From Halobacteriales archaeon QH_10_67_13 (lineage in GTDB: Archaea; Halobacteriota; Halobacteria; Halobacteriales; Haloarculaceae), in assembly GCA_003021335.1 (NCBI GenBank), contig PXQL01000059.1, forward strand, positions 1 through 18,213: DNA of 18,213 bases, read 5' to 3'. The number at the start of each line of letters is the position of its first letter. The stretch's first letter is position 1. Below are positions 13,907-18,213 of this stretch, one piece after another. The notes below the pieces were generated by a model. The model was not told where the DNA came from and ran no database searches. It saw only the letters and a program-made list of their open reading frames with translations. The position numbers and the translations under genes are program-made.

Positions 13907-15114
13907 ATGGAGAGGCTCGTAGTCGCCGGCGGGCGGGTGCTCCGGCCCGGGCCGCGGCCGACCGACGCCTCGACGCCGCGGGCGGGCTCGTCATTCCGGG
14001 GCTAATCAACGCCCACACCCACGTCGCGATGACACTGTTTCGCGGGGCGGCAGACGACAAACCCCTCGAGGCGTGGCTCGAAGAGGACGTCTGGCCCGTC
14101 GAGGCCGAGCTCGACGCCGAGGACGTTCGGATCGGCGCGGAACTCGGAATCGCCGAGATGATCCGGTCGGGGACGACGGCGTTTGCCGACATGTACTTCG
14201 AGATGCCGGCGGTCGTGCGGGCGGTCAGGGAGGCAGGCCTGCGGGCGCGGCTGGGGCGGGGCTGTCTCAGCGTCGGCACGGACGAGGCCGCCGCCCGGCA
14301 GGACTTCGAGGAGAGTCTCGCCTTCGCCCGGGAGTACGACGGGGCGGCGGACGGCCGGATCACAACGATGTTCGCCCCACACAGCCTCACCACGGTCGAC
14401 GAACAGTTCCTCCGGGAGTACCTCCCACAGGCCCGCGAGGCCGGGATCCCTGTGCACTTTCACGCGAACGAGACAAAGGGGGAAGTCGAGCCGATCATAG
14501 AAAAGCGCGACACGCGACCGCTGGCCTACGCCGACGAGCTCGGCCTGCTCGAGAACGCACACATCGCCCACGGTGTGCACGTCGACGAGACCGAGATGAA
14601 ACTGCTCGCGGCGCGGGAGACGCCGGTAGCACACTGTCCGGCCTCGAACATGAAACTCGCGAGCGGAATGGCGCCCGTAGCCGAGCTCCGGGCGGCGGGA
14701 GTGCCGGTTGCGCTGGGTACCGACGGCGCGGGCTCGAACAACGACCTCGACATGTTCGACGAGATGCGCGACGCCGCGATGGTCGGAAAACTCGCCGCCG
14801 AGGACGCGAGCGCCGTACCCGCCGGCGCGGTCGTAGAGATGGCAACCGCCGGCGGAGCGACCGCACTCGGAATCGACAGCGGCCGGATCGCCCCCGGCGC
14901 GAACGCCGATCTCGCGGTGCTCGATCTCGACGCCGTCCACCTCACCCCGCGACACGACCTGGTGAGCCACCTCGCCTACGCCGCTCGGGGCAGCGACGTG
15001 CGACACACGGTCTGTGACGGGCAGGTGTTGATGCGAGACCGGGAGCTCACGACAATCGACGAGGCCGCCGTTCGCGAGCGCGCGAACGAGCGAGCGCGCG
15101 CACTGTTCGACTGA
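13907..15114 (+). pseudogene. Amidohydrolase of the SAH/MTA deaminase type, broken near the N-terminus
   Basis: Member of the metal-dependent amidohydrolases that deaminate S-adenosylhomocysteine, methylthioadenosine or 5'-deoxyadenosine. ATG 13907 begins MERLVVAGGRVLRPG, the usual family N-terminus, but this frame stops at 14003. The body lies in the next frame: RRLDAAGGLVIPGLINAHTH, with the metal motif HTH at 14014-14022, then VHFHANET, AHGVH, HCPASNMKLASG and LGTDGAGSNNDLDMF, ending at 15114. Between the two parts about 25-30 residues normally found in the family are missing. In the body frame there is no ATG, GTG or TTG between the TAA at 13894 and ATG 14029, which lies after HTH. A product from 14029 would lack two metal ligands. 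Either a recent pseudogene or a sequence error at the GC-rich junction (palindrome 13943-13954). Confidence 0.8.
13943..13954. repeat. Perfect 12-base palindrome at the deletion junction
   Basis: CGGCCCGGGCCG equals its own reverse complement and is followed by further GC-only sequence. It sits exactly where family similarity jumps and the frame changes. Such sites favour replication slippage and also base-calling errors. Confidence 0.6.
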
Positions 15115-15132
15115 ATCGGGACCGATCGGGAC
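15115..15132. repeat. Short tandem repeat behind the amidohydrolase
   Basis: ATCGGGAC occurs twice, at 15115-15122 and 15125-15132, directly after the stop codon. No function is evident. The remaining gap to 15274 holds an inverted repeat and a TATA box (listed separately) and no gene. Confidence 0.4.
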
Positions 15133-15208
15133 TCGATCTGTGTTCGAAACCTCCGAGCGCCGAACCCCGCGCGGGAGCCGCCAGGAATTTCGCGGGCTGA
15201 TACTGCGG

Positions 15209-15232
15209 TTAATCCGGATAAATCGGAATTAA
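15209..15232. repeat. Imperfect inverted repeat upstream of the secreted-protein promoter
   Basis: TTAATCCG (15209-15216), a seven-base spacer and CGGAATTAA (15224-15232) pair as an inverted repeat with one extra base in the right arm. It ends ten bases before the TATA box at 15242, where a regulator could bind. Operator function is inference. Confidence 0.4.
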
Positions 15233-15241
15233 CGGCGTTCC

Positions 15242-15250
15242 CTTTTTATG
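15242..15250 (+). promoter_or_regulatory. TATA box for the secreted repeat protein
   Basis: CTTTTTATG, about 25-33 bases before ATG 15275. It contains the upstream in-frame ATG 15248, which therefore cannot be in the mRNA. This decides the start of the gene. Confidence 0.65.
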
Positions 15251-15274
15251 CAACCAGGGGACCAGGCCTCGACC

Positions 15275-16330
15275 ATGCGATCGATCAGACAGATACTGCT
15301 CGTTGCGGTCGTCGGGCTCGTCGCGGTCGTCGGCGTCGGTGCCGCGGCCGGCGGGCTGGCCGTCGACGTGACGGGCACGGACGGCGATCCGACGGTAACG
15401 GTCACGCAAAACAACACGCCGGTCGAGAACGCGACGGTGACGGTCGCGCTCACAGACGAGACAGGCGAGAACGAAACGGAGAACGCCTACGCCGGCCTCG
15501 GCGAGTACGAGACAGACGCGAACGGGACAGTCGACCTGCCGCCGGCCGATGAGCCCGTGACCGTCGAGATCACGGCCGCGGCCGACAACGAGTCTGCAAC
15601 GACCGTCGTCGAGCTGACACCGGGCGAACAGGCGACTGAGCTCGCAATTGGCGTCCAGCAGGGCGCCGGCGACGTGACGGTCGCGATCACCGAAGACGGG
15701 GTCGGCGTCGCAAACACAACGGTGACGGTGACCGCCGAGGGCAACTGGAGCGAGACCGGCACCTACGAAACCGACGAGGACGGCTACGTGGTGCTCGAGG
15801 CCCCGACCGAAACGGTGAATGCGACGCTGTCGGCGACGGCAAACGGCACCACCGTCGAGCAGACCGCGACCGTCCGCGGGAACGACGGCACTGGCCCGGC
15901 AAACACGCCGTTCGGGCAGTTCGTGGCGGCACTGATCGGTAGCGTCCAGGACGCGGCCATCGACCGACCGCTCGGACCGGTCGTCGCCGAGTTCGTGACC
16001 GCAAACGCTGGACCACCCGAGGACATCGGGCCTGACGGCGAGCCTGGGCCGCCCGAAGACGCCGGACCCGGGAACGACACCGACGACGAGCAGTCAAGCG
16101 AGGGCAACGAGACCGAATCCGACGGGGATGGCGAGCGCGGCCCACCCGAAAACGCCGGGCACAACGAAGACGAGGACCGCGGTCCACCCGAGGACGCTGG
16201 TCCCGACGGAGACGACGACCGCGGGCCACCCGAGAACGTCGGCCCCGGTGACGGCGAAGACGAGGACGACGATGGGGAGGACGAGCGGGACGACGAAGAC
16301 GAGGACGACGAGGACGACGAGACCGGCTGA
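15275..16330 (+). CDS. Secreted Ig-like protein with acidic GPPE-repeat tail
   Basis: 351-residue exported protein of unknown function. Residues 1-27 are a signal peptide (MRSIRQ, then a Val/Leu/Gly/Ala core). Residues about 30-205 contain two beta-rich modules of the kind used in carboxypeptidase-regulatory or bacterial Ig-like repeats, each with NTPVENATVTVAL- or GVGVANTTVTVTA-like strands. There are many N-x-S/T sites, so heavy N-glycosylation outside the cell is likely. After a linker (about 210-245) the tail has five GPPE(D/N) repeats, then a run made almost only of Asp and Glu to the end. No anchor is seen. The start at ATG 15275 rather than 15248 is set by the TATA box. It may coat the surface or bind cations; this is speculation. 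Confidence 0.85.
   Translation: MRSIRQILLVAVVGLVAVVGVGAAAGGLAVDVTGTDGDPTVTVTQNNTPVENATVTVALTDETGENETENAYAGLGEYETDANGTVDLPPADEPVTVEITAAADNESATTVVELTPGEQATELAIGVQQGAGDVTVAITEDGVGVANTTVTVTAEGNWSETGTYETDEDGYVVLEAPTETVNATLSATANGTTVEQTATVRGNDGTGPANTPFGQFVAALIGSVQDAAIDRPLGPVVAEFVTANAGPPEDIGPDGEPGPPEDAGPGNDTDDEQSSEGNETESDGDGERGPPENAGHNEDEDRGPPEDAGPDGDDDRGPPENVGPGDGEDEDDDGEDERDDEDEDDEDDETG
16010..16326 (+). repeat. GPPE repeats and acidic low-complexity tail
   Basis: GPPE codons start at 16010, 16046, 16139, 16181 and 16223. The last three are exactly 42 bases (14 residues) apart, with the unit RGPPE(D/N)(A/V)G plus an acidic spacer. From about 16255 to 16326 the sequence is almost only GAC/GAG/GAT codons. 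Confidence 0.85.
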
Positions 16331-16355
16331 TTGGCACGCCGGTCTCGTCCGGTAC

Positions 16356-16363
16356 TGTTTTGA
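16356..16363 (+). promoter_or_regulatory. TATA-like box for the hydrolase gene
   Basis: TGTTTTGA, 23-30 bases before ATG 16386, consistent with a leaderless transcript separate from the gene before it. Confidence 0.45.
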
Positions 16364-16385
16364 CCGCCGGTGCCCTTCATAACCT

Positions 16386-17663
16386 ATGACCGCACCCATC
16401 AGCGAGCAGATCGAGACGTCCGAGCGCCTCCGCACGGAGGGCGAACGCAAGATGGAGTGGGCGCGCCAGCAGATGCCGATCCTGTCGGCACTGCGCGAGG
16501 AGTTCACCGACGAGCAGCCCCTGGCCGGCGAGCGTGTGGGGATGGCGATGCACGTCGAGGCGAAGACGGCCGTGCTGGCGGAGCTGCTCGCGGCCGGCGG
16601 CGCAGACGTCGCGATCACCGGCTGCAATCCGCTCTCGACCCACGACGACGTGAGCGCCGCGCTCGACGGCGTACCCGGTGTCACCTCCTACGCCTGTCGG
16701 GGCGTCGAGGACGAGGCGTACTACGACGCGATTGAGGCGGTGATCGACCACGAGCCGACGATCACGGTCGACGACGGGGGCGACCTGGTGTTTGCGATCC
16801 ACGAGGACCATCCGGAGCTGATCGACGGGATCATCGGGGGCTGTGAGGAGACCACGACCGGGGTCCACCGGCTCCGGGCGATGGAGGAGGACGACGCCCT
16901 GGAGTACCCGATGTTCGCGGTCAACGACACACCCATGAAGCGGCTGTTCGACAACATTCACGGCACCGGCGAGGCGGCGCTGTCCTCGATCGTGATGACG
17001 ACAAACACCGCGATCGCGGGCTCGACGGTCGTGGTTGCCGGCTACGGGTACTGCGGGCGCGGAGTCGCAAAAAAAGCTGCCGGCCAGAACGCCGACGTGA
17101 TCGTCACCGAGGTCGACCCGCGGCTGGCGCTTGAGGCTCACATGGAGGGCTACGACGTGATGCCGATGGCCGAGGCCGCCGAGGAGGGCGACGTGTTCAT
17201 TACGACGACCGGCAACCGAGACGTGATCGTCGAGGAGCACTTCGAGCAGATGGCCGACGGGACGATCCTGGCAAACGCCGGGCACTTCGACGTCGAGATC
17301 GACCTCGACGGGCTCGCGGAGCTGGCCGTCGACAGCTACGAGGCCCGCGAGGGGCTGCGCGCCTACGAGATGCCCGACGGCCGCCGGCTGCACGTGCTCG
17401 CGGAGGGGCGGCTGGTCAACCTCGCCGCGCCGGTCTCAATGGGCCACCCGATCGAGGTGATGGACCAGAGCTTCGGCGTACAGGCGGTATCGGTTCGGGA
17501 GCTCGTGACAAACGGCGAGGCCTACGAGCCGGGCGTCCACGAGGTGCCCGACCGCCTCGACCGGGAGGTCGCCGAGACGAAGCTGGCCGCCGAGGGAATC
17601 GAGTTCGACGAGCTGACCGAGACCCAAGAAGAGTACATGGACAGCTGGCAGCACGGGACGTGA
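16386..17663 (+). CDS. ahcY: S-adenosylhomocysteine (or S-inosylhomocysteine) hydrolase
   Basis: NAD-dependent hydrolase that removes the methylation by-product S-adenosylhomocysteine, giving homocysteine and a nucleoside. It has 425 residues. Catalytic residues align with the mammalian enzyme: D130, E155 ([11 protein letters not shown]), K185 and D189 (PMKRLFDN), H300 ([10 protein letters not shown]). The NAD-binding loop is GYGYCGRG (219-226). In the substrate pocket, where the mammalian enzyme has H55, T57 and Q59, this protein has H56, E58 and K60 (AMHVEAKTA), as in archaeal and Thermotoga-type relatives; in Methanocaldococcus that type was reported to use S-inosylhomocysteine. The C-terminus is short (SWQHGT) and lacks the mammalian PDHYRY ending. 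Its neighbour, an SAH-type deaminase, is broken. Function as hydrolase is sure; the exact substrate is open. Confidence 0.95.
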   Translation: MTAPISEQIETSERLRTEGERKMEWARQQMPILSALREEFTDEQPLAGERVGMAMHVEAKTAVLAELLAAGGADVAITGCNPLSTHDDVSAALDGVPGVTSYACRGVEDEAYYDAIEAVIDHEPTITVDDGGDLVFAIHEDHPELIDGIIGGCEETTTGVHRLRAMEEDDALEYPMFAVNDTPMKRLFDNIHGTGEAALSSIVMTTNTAIAGSTVVVAGYGYCGRGVAKKAAGQNADVIVTEVDPRLALEAHMEGYDVMPMAEAAEEGDVFITTTGNRDVIVEEHFEQMADGTILANAGHFDVEIDLDGLAELAVDSYEAREGLRAYEMPDGRRLHVLAEGRLVNLAAPVSMGHPIEVMDQSFGVQAVSVRELVTNGEAYEPGVHEVPDRLDREVAETKLAAEGIEFDELTETQEEYMDSWQHGT

Positions 17664-17708
17664 GCACGGGAACGGCGAAATGATCCGGGCCCGGCGACAG
17701 GCGTTTGT

Positions 17709-17725
17709 CTCTCGCCCCCCGAGAG
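17709..17725. repeat. Small inverted repeat before the DUF5783-like gene
   Basis: CTCTCG (17709-17714), five C and CGAGAG (17720-17725) form a perfect 6-bp stem immediately before the start codon at 17732 and after a TATA-like GTTTGTC (17702-17708). It could be an operator or part of a short leader. Confidence 0.35.
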
Positions 17726-17731
17726 CGGCCG

Positions 17732-18070
17732 ATGAGTGAGTCCGACCGCGGCAGCACGACCGCTTTCGACCCCGAGAAGTTCGAGCACAAATACGAACAC
17801 TACTTCGCAGAACTCGAGCAGGCCTACAGCCGCGCGTTTGACACGATGCACGCGGGCTATGACTCGGGGATCGTCCACGCGATCGACCAGCAGGTGCTCG
17901 CCGAGAGCGAGCCGCTCTACGAGGGCAACGGCGAGTTCCGGATCGCGCTGCCGGAAGCCCCTGCGGAGCTGCTCGGCGAGGAGTACACCGACGAGGAGAT
18001 CGCAGACGTCCTCAAGACGTACGTCGAACAGCTTGAACGCGAGTTGCAGTCGGTGTTTGGCTTCCGGTAG
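17732..18070 (+). CDS. DUF5783-like haloarchaeal protein
   Basis: 112-residue acidic helical protein of unknown function. FDPEKFEHKYEHYFAELEQA near the N-terminus, then HAIDQQVLAESEPLYEGNGEF and the end ELQSVFGFR resemble the family I remember as DUF5783. ATG 17732 (MSESDRG) is preferred over an in-frame TTG at 17705, since the extension (SLAPRERP) is basic and covers the inverted repeat and the TATA-like box. The next gene's ATG follows its TAG without any gap, so the two are very probably co-transcribed and perhaps translationally coupled. The family name is from memory. Confidence 0.75.
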   Translation: MSESDRGSTTAFDPEKFEHKYEHYFAELEQAYSRAFDTMHAGYDSGIVHAIDQQVLAESEPLYEGNGEFRIALPEAPAELLGEEYTDEEIADVLKTYVEQLERELQSVFGFR

Positions 18071-18213
18071 ATGGGTCTGACCCACGAGTGTCCGGCTTGT
18101 GGCCGGCAGTACGACCCAACCGGGGCCTGGCGGTGTGCCTGTGGGCACCCCCTCGAGTTCACGAGCGAGCTTTCGATCGCGGAGCCGATCGACCGCGAAC
18201 GGGGGGTCTGGGC
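18071..18213 (+). CDS. N-terminus of a threonine synthase-like PLP enzyme (partial)
   Basis: Only 47 complete codons are visible. The sequence MGLTHECPACGRQYDPTG, then WRCACGHPLEFTSEL, has a CxxC...CxC pattern of a small zinc-ribbon-like N-terminus, as found in archaeal threonine synthases and related pyridoxal-phosphate enzymes (for example cysteate or diaminopropionate enzymes). Threonine synthase makes threonine from O-phosphohomoserine. The start ATG 18071 directly follows the TAG of the preceding gene. The catalytic lysine and PLP site are beyond the right edge, so the call rests on the N-terminal pattern alone. Confidence 0.5.
   Translation, partial: MGLTHECPACGRQYDPTGAWRCACGHPLEFTSELSIAEPIDRERGVW

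Noticed and set aside
14002..15006. Minus-strand open frame of 334 codons opposite the amidohydrolase
   Set aside because: The plus strand has clear amidohydrolase motifs over the same bases; the minus product has none.
15138..15152. TGTTCGAAAC resembling a tRNA T-arm loop
   Set aside because: No matching acceptor, D or anticodon arms can be paired on either strand around it.
1..18213. CRISPR array, insertion sequence or rRNA
   Set aside because: No regularly spaced direct repeats of the right size, no transposase motifs with terminal inverted repeats, and no rRNA-like sequence were seen. The only regular repeat is the 42-base coding repeat at 16139-16264.

Overview
The window looks like chromosome of an extremely halophilic archaeon (class Halobacteria). 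The DNA is GC-rich throughout, apart from one AT-rich patch. The predicted proteins are strongly acidic. Many genes have a TATA-like box about 25-30 bases before the start codon and almost no leader, the usual haloarchaeal leaderless arrangement. The gene set fits too: an archaeal TATA-binding protein, a halobacterial-type dodecin, archaeal SecD/SecF and several small haloarchaeal families.

Layout. Positions 1-2702 carry, on the minus strand, a MATE exporter followed by a Ski2/Hel308-like helicase that runs off the left edge. Positions 2773-3384 hold a UPF0058 protein and a ribbon-helix-helix protein, both minus. From 3385 to about 4650 the base composition drops sharply. This covers a 220-base intergenic stretch and the 3' two-thirds of a secreted PKD-domain gene (3605-5038, minus) whose 5' third is GC-rich like the rest of the window. 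This mosaic gene is the most unusual object here. hisD (5155-6423) then converges on dodecin, which lies behind the translationally coupled secF-secD pair (minus). A small conserved protein diverges from secF and meets a DUF5812-like protein at touching stop codons. That gene diverges from tbp.

Between tbp and hisG lies a decayed sensor kinase: a GAF fragment joined to the last part of a histidine-kinase ATPase domain. After hisG (minus) come two tandem CPBP-family intramembrane proteases (plus), then an amidohydrolase of the S-adenosylhomocysteine/methylthioadenosine deaminase type whose N-terminus is broken by a deletion plus frameshift. A secreted protein with a repetitive acidic tail, an S-adenosylhomocysteine/S-inosylhomocysteine hydrolase, a DUF5783-like protein and the first codons of a probable threonine synthase-like enzyme complete the window.

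How the genes relate. secF and secD form the accessory export complex. hisD and hisG are two scattered steps of histidine synthesis. The broken deaminase and the hydrolase belong to the same S-adenosylhomocysteine salvage route. The hydrolase carries Glu and Lys where the mammalian enzyme contacts adenine with Thr and Gln, which suggests an inosyl substrate and makes the broken deaminase interesting. I found no CRISPR array, rRNA, convincing tRNA, insertion sequence or intact phage gene.
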